A stretch of 9,204 nt of DNA from Phycisphaerales bacterium (GTDB lineage Bacteria > Planctomycetota > Phycisphaerae > Phycisphaerales > UBA1924), in the NCBI GenBank assembly GCA_016764015.1, contig JAESSR010000042.1, forward strand, positions 1-9,204. The letters run 5' to 3'. The notes under the pieces were generated by a model. That model was not told where the DNA came from. It worked only from the letters and a program-made list of their open reading frames with translations, and did no database searches. Of the stretch, positions 1 to 7,362 are shown piece after piece; the stretch's first letter is position 1; each line of letters starts with the position of its first letter. The translations under genes and the position numbers were made by a program.

Positions 1-819
1 GATCAACCAGCAAGCCGCCCCCACTGGCAAACCAGCGAGCAGTTGCAGAGAACACAAGATTCCATCACCACCCGCAACAGTGATGTGATCAAAGGGTTCA
101 TCGAATCCATCGGCACGAGCACGCTGATCGAGGGCGAAAACGATATTGTCAAAGTCAATATCTCTGACATCCAATCAATCACCCTCGCCAACTTTCCTCA
201 ACTCAGCGAGGGCATCTATCTTTCGACCAATGATGATCTTCGTCTGCGGGTCTCATCGTTCGACTTTGATTTCCAGCATCCACTTACTGTGGAGATCGAC
301 GCAGAATCAATCGGGCTTGCGGCTGACAAGCGAAACATCTGGTTGTTGAGCCCAGATGCGCCAGTCGGGCTTGATGTTGTGAGCACCAACACCCGTGTGA
401 TTTCGCTGAGCACGATCACGCCAGAACTCATCGAACCCACCGGCGATCGAGACTGGACTCCTACGCCCAGAGCGATCATCAACAGTGCGAATCCTGTCCT
501 CTCGACAGTTGATCTTCGTGCCCCAGTCCGTGTGGTGTACCCGCTGCCCAAAGGCTCATCGCGCTTTGCATGCACGCTCATCGCCCCAATCAACACATGG
601 ACAGATTGCATCGCGATGGTGTACTCGATTTCGTATGACGGGCAACGCACCGAACTGCTCAACCAACAACTCAACGCGGCTCATCCATCACACGAGATAA
701 ATGTAGCACTTAATGAGAACACCGAGAAGATCGAGATCCGCATTGATCCGGGTGAATATGGACCGATCCAAGACCGGGTGCTGTTGCAATACCCACGCGT
801 GCTCGTTGAGCAGCACTAA
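1..819 (+). CDS. Partial protein of unknown function with NPCBM-like C-terminus
   Basis: The frame is open from the first base of the window to TAA at 817-819 (272 codons), so the N-terminus, including any signal peptide, lies outside. A TTG at 43 is only an in-frame codon, not a convincing start. Residues about 28-64 (VIKGFIESIG, then DIVKVNISDIQSITLAN) form short beta strands like a small barrel. The last 90 or so residues (FACTLIAPINTW, VYSISYDGQ, then EKIEIRIDPGEYGPIQDRV) follow the strand pattern and the Asp-rich end of NPCBM/NEW2-type carbohydrate-binding domains, which are common in planctomycete surface proteins. That domain call is from memory of the pattern, not a search. No catalytic motif is visible. 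If the match holds, it is probably an exported sugar-binding or surface protein. It runs convergently into mraY and is unlikely to share its function. Confidence 0.75.
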   Translation, partial: DQPASRPHWQTSEQLQRTQDSITTRNSDVIKGFIESIGTSTLIEGENDIVKVNISDIQSITLANFPQLSEGIYLSTNDDLRLRVSSFDFDFQHPLTVEIDAESIGLAADKRNIWLLSPDAPVGLDVVSTNTRVISLSTITPELIEPTGDRDWTPTPRAIINSANPVLSTVDLRAPVRVVYPLPKGSSRFACTLIAPINTWTDCIAMVYSISYDGQRTELLNQQLNAAHPSHEINVALNENTEKIEIRIDPGEYGPIQDRVLLQYPRVLVEQH

Positions 820-2003
820 CGAATCTTGAGTGTCGCCAGTGCGACCACGCTGAGCAATATCCCGACAATCCAAAGCCGATTGACGACCTGGTTCTCTGCC
901 CATCCGCCCTGATGCAGGTGATGGTGATAAGGCGCAATGCGGAAGATGCGCCTGCCGGTGCCGGTTTTGATGCGGGTATATTTGAACCATCCGACTTGCA
1001 ATACAACAGATCCAATTTCAAAGAGGAATACGCCGCACATCATGAGGACGACAACTTCTTGGCGGATCATCACCGCCATGTACCCGATCAGCCCGCCGAG
1101 CGCGAGCGATCCCGTATCCCCCATAAAAACCTGTGCCGGTTTACAGTTCCACCACAAAAATCCCAGACACGCCCCCGCCATCGCCCCAGCCATCACGGCG
1201 AGTTCATCTGCGAGTGGAATATATGGCACATAGAGGTATTGGGCCGCCCCTTCATTGCCCGCGATCAACGCGAGCAAGATGAGCCCAAAGCTTACGATTC
1301 CTGAGGTGCCCGATGCCAGCCCGTCCATGCCATCGGTGATGTTCACGGCATTGGACAATCCTGCGATCATCATCGTGGAGATAAAGATAAACACCGGCAT
1401 CCCCAGATAGATCAATCCCTCAGCCGCGAACTTGGTCTTTGGTTGATACGAGCGTTGGAACGGCAAGTTGAGCACATGGGCCATCGAATCTGAATCTTCC
1501 GCGAGCATGCCATAGCGATACGCAAAGTACCCAACGATCGCGCCGATGCCGAGCTGAAAAACAAGCTTCTCCCACGAGTACAATCCTTGGCGTCCGGTGC
1601 CTCGTCTTGCAGCGGTGAGCTTGAGCCAGTCGTCTGCGCCGCCGACACACGCCAACCAAATCAGCGTAAAGAGCCCAAGGTAAATCCGATTGATGGTGAT
1701 GTCTGCGAGCAGGAATGTCGAGATAAAAATCGCCCCGACAATCAGCACCCCGCCCATCGTGGGCACATTGGCTTTGGTCGCCGCGTGCTCACGCAGGAGT
1801 TCGGCATCGGTCTCGCCGCCGTCGCCGATCTTCATCGAGATCAGAAAACGAATCACCCGTTTACCAAGGAGCACAACAATCGCAAACGAAAGCCCCGCAG
1901 CGAGCAACGCGCGGAACTGAACCTGATCAAAGATCGAAAAGAGCTTATAGAAAAGCTCTATATCAAATCGGTCCCGTAGCATTTTGAAAAAGATATAGAT
2001 CAT
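816..2003 (-). CDS. mraY: Phospho-N-acetylmuramoyl-pentapeptide-transferase (MraY)
   Basis: This integral membrane enzyme transfers phospho-MurNAc-pentapeptide from UDP to undecaprenyl phosphate, giving lipid I on the cytoplasmic face. The protein is 395 residues, somewhat longer than the usual 320-360. Family signatures are all present: PTMGG (81-85), the Asp pair in GGADDWLKL (D124, D125), NAVNITDGMDGLA (218-230), FMGDTGSLALGG (293-304, catalytic-type D296) and the His motif APYHHH (357-362). About ten hydrophobic segments alternate with these loops. The His motif continues LHQGGW rather than the common FELKGW, which I take as a lineage variant. The start at 2001-2003 gives the expected N-terminal length; a second ATG lies seven codons in, and neither has a clear ribosome binding site. 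It lies 15 bases after murF and is the last gene of the cluster. Its TAG stop (816-818) overlaps the stop of the convergent gene. Confidence 0.97.
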   Translation of the reverse strand: MIYIFFKMLRDRFDIELFYKLFSIFDQVQFRALLAAGLSFAIVVLLGKRVIRFLISMKIGDGGETDAELLREHAATKANVPTMGGVLIVGAIFISTFLLADITINRIYLGLFTLIWLACVGGADDWLKLTAARRGTGRQGLYSWEKLVFQLGIGAIVGYFAYRYGMLAEDSDSMAHVLNLPFQRSYQPKTKFAAEGLIYLGMPVFIFISTMMIAGLSNAVNITDGMDGLASGTSGIVSFGLILLALIAGNEGAAQYLYVPYIPLADELAVMAGAMAGACLGFLWWNCKPAQVFMGDTGSLALGGLIGYMAVMIRQEVVVLMMCGVFLFEIGSVVLQVGWFKYTRIKTGTGRRIFRIAPYHHHLHQGGWAENQVVNRLWIVGILLSVVALATLKIR

Positions 2004-2018
2004 GTGATGCGTATTGTA

Positions 2019-3431
2019 CTATTTTCCTGCTGTTTCTGGGCGAATATTCGAGCGTTGCTCTTCTGATTGATGCTGCTCACAAAGGATATGCACGATCCGT
2101 TCGAGCTCAATTCCGCGTGAACCTTTGAGCAGGACGGTCGATCCCGGAGCAATCGTGCCCGCGATGTTGGCCATCGACTCGTCATTGATTGATGCGATCT
2201 GCATAATCCAATCAAGGTTGGTTGTTGCCTGGGCAAAGCATTCCCCAGCGAGTTTTAATTGGTCGATTGACTTGAACTGATGAAGTGTATCGACAATCGC
2301 CTGGTGCTCTGCGATGCTGTGGGCTCCGAGTTCGAGAATATCGCCAAGAATAGCGATCTTAGATGAGTCGCACTTGATCGCATCAAAGGTATTGAGTGCT
2401 GCACGCATCGAATCAGGATTTGCGTTGTAGGCATCATTATAGATGACGATCGGCTGAGCCTTCGTCGCGATCTCGATGCGCTCGAGGCGCATCGCCGGCG
2501 GGGTAGCATTCTTCAACCCCTCACGGATGGCGTCGTCATCAATACCCAACGCCCGCCCAACTTCAATCGCCAGCGACGCGTTCATCGCATTGTGCATGCC
2601 GAGCATGGGCACCGCGAATGGCTCGCCGTAGAGCGTGAAGGAAGTATGAGTTGAATCAGCGTCGATGATCTCCACAAGATTCGCACCTACCCGAACAATA
2701 CGATTCGCCCCTTGCAAGGTGCTGATCGCGTGTTCGAGTTCTTCGATCCCAGCGGGGACTACCGCTGTTGCCTCCGGACTTAACGCTCGAATGATTTCTT
2801 TTTTTTCATTGGCAACGCCTTGGCGATCACCAAGTTCTTCGAGATGGGCAGATCCGATCGAAGTAATCACCGCGATATCAGGCTTGATGAGTGCTGCCCG
2901 TTGTGCGATTTCTCCCGGAGAACTCGTGCCCAGCTCAGCAACAAGATATCTGGCATCCCTCGGCGTGTTGAGCACCGTGATGGGCACGCCGAGTTCGTTG
3001 TTGAAACTCTTTTGTGACACATACGACTCTCCACTTTGTGCGCACAAAGCGCGCACAAGTCGGCAAGTGGTTGTCTTGCCGTTGGAGCCGGTGATGGCGA
3101 TCACTTTGGCGCTGAGCATTGATCGCCACACAATTGCCAACTGCGTGATCGCGACGATCGGATCATCAACAATCAACACGGGCAACATTAAACCAGCGGG
3201 CACTTTACTCTGTTCCGTGACGATGCACATCGAAGCGCCAGCGGCTGCTGCTTGGGCAATGAACTTGTGCCCATCGGTCTGTTCTCCAACGAACGCAATA
3301 AATATTTGCCCGGGTTGCAATGAACGCGTGTCGATCGCGACGCCACCGAAATCAAACGCATCGCCTGTAGGCTGGCTCATCCATCGCCCGTTGACAACTT
3401 TGCAGATTTGATCAAAGCTCCACACACTCAT
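2019..3431 (-). CDS. murF: UDP-N-acetylmuramoyl-tripeptide--D-alanyl-D-alanine ligase (MurF)
   Basis: This cytoplasmic Mur ligase uses ATP to add D-Ala-D-Ala to UDP-MurNAc-tripeptide, completing the pentapeptide that MraY uses. At 470 residues it is normal length for MurF. The N-terminal substrate domain (about 1-105) has DTRSLQPGQIFIAF. The central ATPase domain has the P-loop TGSNGKTT (114-121), then NNELGVP (144-150), AELGTSSPGEI (165-175) and GSAHLEELG (193-201), which are the MurF versions of the ligase motifs. The C-terminal domain contains YNANPDSM, typical of MurF, and GDILELG. The tail after ILCEQ is polar and probably disordered. The ATG overlaps the murE stop as ATGA (3428-3431), so translation is probably coupled to murE. 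No truncation or frameshift is visible. Confidence 0.97.
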   Translation of the reverse strand: MSVWSFDQICKVVNGRWMSQPTGDAFDFGGVAIDTRSLQPGQIFIAFVGEQTDGHKFIAQAAAAGASMCIVTEQSKVPAGLMLPVLIVDDPIVAITQLAIVWRSMLSAKVIAITGSNGKTTTCRLVRALCAQSGESYVSQKSFNNELGVPITVLNTPRDARYLVAELGTSSPGEIAQRAALIKPDIAVITSIGSAHLEELGDRQGVANEKKEIIRALSPEATAVVPAGIEELEHAISTLQGANRIVRVGANLVEIIDADSTHTSFTLYGEPFAVPMLGMHNAMNASLAIEVGRALGIDDDAIREGLKNATPPAMRLERIEIATKAQPIVIYNDAYNANPDSMRAALNTFDAIKCDSSKIAILGDILELGAHSIAEHQAIVDTLHQFKSIDQLKLAGECFAQATTNLDWIMQIASINDESMANIAGTIAPGSTVLLKGSRGIELERIVHILCEQHQSEEQRSNIRPETAGK

Positions 3432-4990
3432 GCTTGGTGCGCCCGTGTTGAGTTGCGGAGTCGTCGTTCGCGCAACGCCGTTTTCGCGTGCTCGCGATCA
3501 TCAAAATGTATTGATCGTGTACCACCCGCTCCATCCGGTGATATCTGCTCGGTTTCATGCCCCTTGCCCGCGATCAGAATCACATCCCCAGATGCTGCGT
3601 TGGCGATCGCGTAATTGATCGCCCGCGAACGATCGGACTGAACACTCACTTTGCGTTGTTGGTCTTTGTCGATGCCTGTAAGAATCTCATCAATGATCCG
3701 ATTCGGAGGCTCTATGCGTGGATTATCGCTCGTGATCACCACCGAATCGGCAAGTTGGGCAACGACCGCCCCCATGCGTGGTCGCTTGGTCGCGTCCCGA
3801 TCGCCGCCGCACCCAAAGATGCACCAGAGCCTTGAATCTTTGTCCAATACCGCCCGGATCGCACCGAGCGATGCACGAAGGGCGTCATCGGTGTGCGCGA
3901 AATCAACAAGCACTATCAGATCATCATCACATGATTCAACATGCTCAAGACGCCCCACCGGCAAAACAAGGTGCCCGAGTTCTTCTTCGATCGCACGCAT
4001 CTGATCTGCTTCACTGAACCCGGCTATCCCCAACACATGCTGAGCAACCAAAACAGATTGAAGAATATTCATCGCGTTGTAGCGACCAAAGATTGGCACA
4101 TGCGCACAGATGGTTCCGATCGGCGTGCTCAGTTCGAGTGTCATGCCCGTAATTGATTCATCGAGTACCTTGAATGATTCCGCCGCACTGCACCGTTCGA
4201 TGTGTGCCCCATCAGCGCATGCCTTCATCATTCGTTCGCTCGAATCATCATCGGCATTGATCACCGCGAGCCCATCGGGCTTGAGCAATCCAAAGAGCTT
4301 TGACTTTGATTCGGTATAGTGCTCGATGGTCTGATGATAATCGAGGTGATCACCAGTCAGGTTCGTAAAGACACATGCGTCAAACCGGATCGCGCCGACC
4401 CGGCATTGATCCATCGCATGGCTCGACACCTCCATCACCACCGCTTTGCATTCGTGCTCGACCATCGTCGCAAGGGTTCGGCTCAGCTCAACGGCAGGCG
4501 GGGTCGTCATGCTCGCCCGCGCTCGCTCTCGTCCGTCATCAATCTCAACAGTCCCGATCAACCCGCACCGCACACCCGCTGCTTCGATGAGTTGGTGCGC
4601 TAGGTGAGTAATCGTCGTCTTGCCGTTCGTTCCGGTGATGGCTACAGATATCAATGCCTTGCTGGGATGGCCATAAAACCGTTCAGCGAGATCAGCCGCG
4701 ACCTGTTTGACATCGCGGGCAACAAAGATCGCGGGCTTTATATTCATCGGGAGATCAATATCTTGCATGACCGATTCACGATCAGTCACAACCGCGACAC
4801 AGCCGCACTGAATCGCAGGCTCGATGTATCGGCACCCATCGGCTTTGGTCCCTAGCCGAGCAATGAACAGCGATCCCGGGACAACCGTTCGTGAATCCTC
4901 AGTCAGATCACAAATGCGCAGCCCATCAAGATCAACCCCTTCGGTGACACAGTGCACATCCATCCCAGCGATTAGTTCAGAAAGTCTCAT
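3428..4990 (-). CDS. murE: UDP-N-acetylmuramoyl-tripeptide synthetase (MurE), probably meso-DAP-adding
   Basis: This cytoplasmic Mur ligase adds the third amino acid to UDP-MurNAc-L-Ala-D-Glu. It has 520 residues, slightly above the usual 480-500. The P-loop is TGTNGKTT (119-126). Further signatures are TTPPAVEL (162-169), MEVSSHAMDQ (186-195), TNLTGDHLDYH (209-219), the YTESKSKLF segment with K229 at the carbamoylated lysine position, VDFAHTDDAL (362-371), GGDRDATKRP (395-404) and GKGHET (475-480). SDNPR (421-425) with Asn and Arg is the form found in meso-diaminopimelate-adding enzymes; lysine-adding enzymes differ there. The acceptor is therefore inferred to be meso-DAP. The 5' end has no Shine-Dalgarno sequence. 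It is the first Mur gene of the cluster, 78 bases after queA, and overlaps murF by four bases. Confidence 0.97.
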   Translation of the reverse strand: MRLSELIAGMDVHCVTEGVDLDGLRICDLTEDSRTVVPGSLFIARLGTKADGCRYIEPAIQCGCVAVVTDRESVMQDIDLPMNIKPAIFVARDVKQVAADLAERFYGHPSKALISVAITGTNGKTTITHLAHQLIEAAGVRCGLIGTVEIDDGRERARASMTTPPAVELSRTLATMVEHECKAVVMEVSSHAMDQCRVGAIRFDACVFTNLTGDHLDYHQTIEHYTESKSKLFGLLKPDGLAVINADDDSSERMMKACADGAHIERCSAAESFKVLDESITGMTLELSTPIGTICAHVPIFGRYNAMNILQSVLVAQHVLGIAGFSEADQMRAIEEELGHLVLPVGRLEHVESCDDDLIVLVDFAHTDDALRASLGAIRAVLDKDSRLWCIFGCGGDRDATKRPRMGAVVAQLADSVVITSDNPRIEPPNRIIDEILTGIDKDQQRKVSVQSDRSRAINYAIANAASGDVILIAGKGHETEQISPDGAGGTRSIHFDDREHAKTALRERRLRNSTRAHQA

Positions 4991-5034
4991 ATCTTGGAGT
5001 CTACATCGTCGGAATCGTGCTCGTTTGGATACAA

Positions 5035-5047
5035 ATCATCAGATGAT
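5035..5047. promoter_or_regulatory. 13-base dyad between queA and murE
   Basis: In the 78-base gap between queA and murE the sequence ATCATC-A-GATGAT is a perfect 6-base inverted repeat around one central base. It is too tight to form an RNA hairpin, so if it matters it would be as a protein binding site. It lies about 45 bases upstream of the murE ATG. I found no convincing promoter hexamers beside it and no terminator in this gap, so read-through from queA is plausible. The functional role is inference only. Confidence 0.25.
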
Positions 5048-5068
5048 GAAAACACGCTCAAGGCAGGA

Positions 5069-6214
5069 TCAGGGCAAGATCAACATTGCATCGCCGTAGC
5101 TAAAAAATCTGTATCGCTCGTGGATAGCCTGTGCATAAATCTCATGGATACGCTCAAGCCCGTTGACCTGCCCCGGCACATCGAGCATCGATGCAACCAT
5201 CGCCAAGAGCGTCGATCTGGGGAGATGGAAGTTGGTCACCATCCCATCGACCCACCGCCACCGATATCCGGGCTGAATCAGTATCCTCGTGGAATGGGTC
5301 TCAGGCAAGGACTGACCAGCAAGGTAGATTTGGGCGAAACTTTCGAGTGTCCGGGCGCTTGTCGAGCCAATAGCAAATGTTCGCCGGGTGCCTTTAGCAG
5401 GGAAAAGCGATTTCGAGTTGCCCATCGAGCAAATCTCAGCGTGCATCGGATGGGCATCAAGCGTATCGGTCTCGACAGGCTTGAATGTGCCCGCCCCCAC
5501 ATGAAGCACCACCTCGCTTGTTCGCACTGATTTGGCTGCCAGGTTGTTGAAGACCTCAGGCGTGAAATGCAAACCCGCAGTCGGTGCAGCGACCGACCCA
5601 GACTCAACCTGCGAAGCATACACGGTTTGGTAGTGCGATCGGTCGTAGGCATCGCCCGGGTCTTCACCGCGTATTTTTCGTTGAGCAACGATGTATGGCG
5701 GCAAAGGCGTGTGCCCCACTTGCTCAAGAATGCGCTCGGTTGTCTGACTCAAATCTGGGTTGTGTACAAGAACCTTCCAAGCGCCCGGGCCTTCGGGCTC
5801 GTGCTTCTCGATGAGCTCGATGACGATTTCAGTTGAATGCCCGTTGGCATCTGTCAAACGATAGCGTTTACCCGGCTTGGTTCGTTTGGCTTTGAGCAAC
5901 ACAATCCAAGCTTGATGTCCATCGATGGGTTCAATCGAATGGAGATACAAGCCCTCGAACTTGCCGCCGGTGTTCGCTGCGTTTTCGCCGATGAGCCGAG
6001 CTGGTACAACCCGCGAGCGATTGAACACCAGCAAGTCTTCCGCTGACAGCAAGGAAGGTAAATCAGAAAACACACGGTGTTCGAGCCGACCCGGATCTGA
6101 TCGCTGCACGACCAAGAGCCTCGAAGAATCCCGAGGCTCAGCCGGGCTCGTCGCGATGAGCTCCTTGGGCAACTCAAAGTCAAGATCATCGGTTTGAATC
6201 GGTGGATTGGGCAT
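5069..6214 (-). CDS. queA: S-adenosylmethionine:tRNA ribosyltransferase-isomerase (QueA)
   Basis: QueA transfers and isomerises the ribosyl part of S-adenosylmethionine onto preQ1 in the anticodon wobble position of tRNAs for Asp, Asn, His and Tyr, giving epoxyqueuosine. Family blocks are clear: DLDFELPKELIA (10-21), RDSSRLLV (28-35), VFNRSRVVPARL (63-74), GSVAAPTAGLHFTPEV (206-221), HVGAGTFKPVE (238-248), GSTSARTLES (283-292) and VDGMVTNFHLPRSTLL (322-337). The frame extends 18 codons upstream to an ATG at 6266-6268. I chose the ATG at 6212-6214 (381 residues) because family homology begins just after it and the extension (MCRRVVKTQH) looks random. It is longer than the usual 340-360, mainly through residues 93-165. 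It heads the minus-strand cluster and probably shares its transcript with murE, though a promoter between them is not excluded. Confidence 0.96.
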   Translation of the reverse strand: MPNPPIQTDDLDFELPKELIATSPAEPRDSSRLLVVQRSDPGRLEHRVFSDLPSLLSAEDLLVFNRSRVVPARLIGENAANTGGKFEGLYLHSIEPIDGHQAWIVLLKAKRTKPGKRYRLTDANGHSTEIVIELIEKHEPEGPGAWKVLVHNPDLSQTTERILEQVGHTPLPPYIVAQRKIRGEDPGDAYDRSHYQTVYASQVESGSVAAPTAGLHFTPEVFNNLAAKSVRTSEVVLHVGAGTFKPVETDTLDAHPMHAEICSMGNSKSLFPAKGTRRTFAIGSTSARTLESFAQIYLAGQSLPETHSTRILIQPGYRWRWVDGMVTNFHLPRSTLLAMVASMLDVPGQVNGLERIHEIYAQAIHERYRFFSYGDAMLILP

Positions 6215-6222
6215 ATATGGGG

Positions 6223-6228
6223 ATGATA
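6223..6228 (-). promoter_or_regulatory. Possible -10 element of queA
   Basis: Read on the minus strand this is TATCAT, matching five of six positions of the sigma-70 -10 consensus. Only eight bases separate it from the queA ATG at 6214, so transcription would start at or within two or three bases of the start codon, giving a leaderless or nearly leaderless message. That fits the lack of any Shine-Dalgarno sequence there. No good -35 hexamer is present at 16-18 bases upstream, so this remains weak. The region 6215-6282 must also serve the divergent gene starting near 6283. Confidence 0.3.
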
Positions 6229-6282
6229 CGCACCAGGGGTGTTGTGTTTTCACCACGCGCCGACACAAGCCGCGACTAGGCA

Positions 6283-6720
6283 GTGAGCGAGGGCCCTCTC
6301 ACCTGCCCTGTGCACATCATTCTCGGACGAAACTCTTGGGCATACCGCGTGCAACAAGCACTGGCGATGAGCAACATAAGATTTGAAAACTCGACGAGCC
6401 CGGTGCATCTCGTCACCCCCCAGCGCGTGGTGGTTCCGATGCCCAAACCCTTCGATGCCCCCCCGGGCGTTGTGCCCTTCCATCGGATGCTCAGGGCTGA
6501 GAACATCTCAAATCCAACCGAGATTCAGCACACCATACCAATAGAGTTCCGCCGACAAGTTGCTGATACATTTGAGCCCGCAATTGCTTCATCCCAACTA
6601 TCCCCAAAGCTCGGCGAAGTGCTCCCGGTTGCCCCTATCGCAACAGCACCGGTGCAGGTCCATGAAACCCGCCAAGTCCAGCTCCCCGCGACGGGTCGGC
6701 TATTGGATATCTATCTCTAA
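6283..6720 (+). CDS. Small proline-rich protein of unknown function
   Basis: I do not recognise this gene. The frame runs from an upstream in-frame stop at 6277-6279 to TAA at 6718-6720, and its third codon positions are rich in G and C like its neighbours. The start is uncertain: GTG at 6283 gives 145 residues, GTG at 6310 is nine codons in, and ATG at 6367 gives 117; none has a good ribosome binding site. The product is rich in Pro and Val (VVVPMPKPFDAPPGVVP, VLPVAPIATAPVQV) and ends in PATGRLLDIYL. It has no signal peptide, membrane segment or cysteine pair, and looks largely disordered with a short C-terminal motif that could be a docking peptide. It is divergent from queA, 68 bases away, and 175 bases precede the next gene. 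It could be a conserved lineage-specific protein or, less likely, a chance frame. Confidence 0.5.
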   Translation: MSEGPLTCPVHIILGRNSWAYRVQQALAMSNIRFENSTSPVHLVTPQRVVVPMPKPFDAPPGVVPFHRMLRAENISNPTEIQHTIPIEFRRQVADTFEPAIASSQLSPKLGEVLPVAPIATAPVQVHETRQVQLPATGRLLDIYL

Positions 6721-6749
6721 CTGATAATGTCTTCATTCAGGAGTTGAGA

Positions 6750-6780
6750 TCAAATATGGATATCCATGTTCTCAAATATG
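6750..6780. repeat. Paired direct repeats flanking a 12-base palindrome
   Basis: The 9-base word TCAAATATG occurs at 6750-6758 and 6772-6780, start to start 22 bases, close to two helical turns. The perfect palindrome ATGGATATCCAT (6756-6767) lies between and partly overlaps the first copy. The cluster sits in the 175-base non-coding gap 6721-6895, about 115 bases before the lipoprotein ATG. A TTGAGA hexamer at 6744-6749 just precedes it, but no good -10 follows at the right distance. The layout resembles an operator with two half-sites on one face of the helix. No regulator is identified. Confidence 0.35.
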
Positions 6781-6895
6781 CAGGTCTCCAAATAACTTGC
6801 AATCCGATCTCCTGCACGATCACCCTCAGCATGCTACCATACAACAGGCAAACACCGCCTGTTCGCTTGACATGTTTTTCTGGGGATCGATCATC

Positions 6896-7360
6896 ATGTA
6901 CACTATTGCTCATCGCTCAAGTAGCCTGGCTATCACAGTGATCGCCGCGATCACCTTGTGTTCGACGATATTTCCACTCACAGGCTGCTCGGTTTGGGAG
7001 GATCGCCCGCGATTACGCAAACAGGAAATCAGCATGAACGAGCCGACCGATCAGGTTCCGCCGATCATGCTCGATGCACTCAACGGGCATCACATGCTCA
7101 TCATGCAATCGCCAAACTCCGGGTGGATGTTTAAGATTGATCGTGATGAACGGATCGTAGATGGCACACGCGTGTTTGTTACAGTGCGTCGCCCTGACCC
7201 GGCATTGATGTACCCGCAAGCGATTGTCGAGAAAAACCTGCTCAGTGATATCCCTTCGAAAATCAATATTGAAATCTACGCTCGGATTCTTGATGCACAT
7301 GAAAAAGCTGAGAAACAAGGGTACGGCTTGCTCACCACGCTCAGTCACTTTGAAGATTAA
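6896..7360 (+). CDS. Predicted lipoprotein of unknown function
   Basis: The 154-residue product starts at ATG 6896 with a typical lipoprotein signal: a basic N-terminus (MYTIAHR), a hydrophobic stretch (SLAITVIAAITLCSTIF) and the lipobox LTGC, so Cys31 is the predicted lipidated residue. A GGGGA at 6882-6886 lies nine bases before the ATG. The frame extends upstream to TTG 6797, but that would bury the signal, so the later start is preferred. The mature part is about 124 residues with alternating short strands (GWMFKIDRDERIVDG, TRVFVTVRRPDPALMYP, KINIEIYARILDAHE) and no catalytic motif I know. It is probably anchored in a membrane facing the periplasm. Its stop is two bases from the dprA start, so the two are almost certainly co-transcribed, an unexpected partner for a cytoplasmic DNA-binding protein. 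I do not recognise the family. Confidence 0.8.
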   Translation: MYTIAHRSSSLAITVIAAITLCSTIFPLTGCSVWEDRPRLRKQEISMNEPTDQVPPIMLDALNGHHMLIMQSPNSGWMFKIDRDERIVDGTRVFVTVRRPDPALMYPQAIVEKNLLSDIPSKINIEIYARILDAHEKAEKQGYGLLTTLSHFED

Positions 7361-7362
7361 TC

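Noticed and set aside
216..674. 152-codon minus-strand frame
   Set aside because: Antisense shadow of the partial plus-strand gene, with a Ser- and Arg-rich composition typical of such shadows.
6215..6268. Longer QueA start at 6268 (18 extra residues)
   Set aside because: The extension has no family similarity and spans the apparent -10 element; homology starts just after the 6214 ATG.
6289..6298. GAGGGCCCTC palindrome at the start of the orphan gene
   Set aside because: A ten-base GC-rich palindrome inside a probable coding frame is expected by chance; nothing around it suggests a site.
6867..6872. Perfect TTGACA -35 hexamer before the lipoprotein
   Set aside because: No acceptable -10 follows at 15-19 bases; the nearest (TACACT, 6899-6904) is 26 bases away and inside the coding sequence.
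6744..6941. 65-codon frame in the gap before the lipoprotein
   Set aside because: It runs through the repeat cluster and into the lipoprotein signal peptide in another frame; composition looks random.
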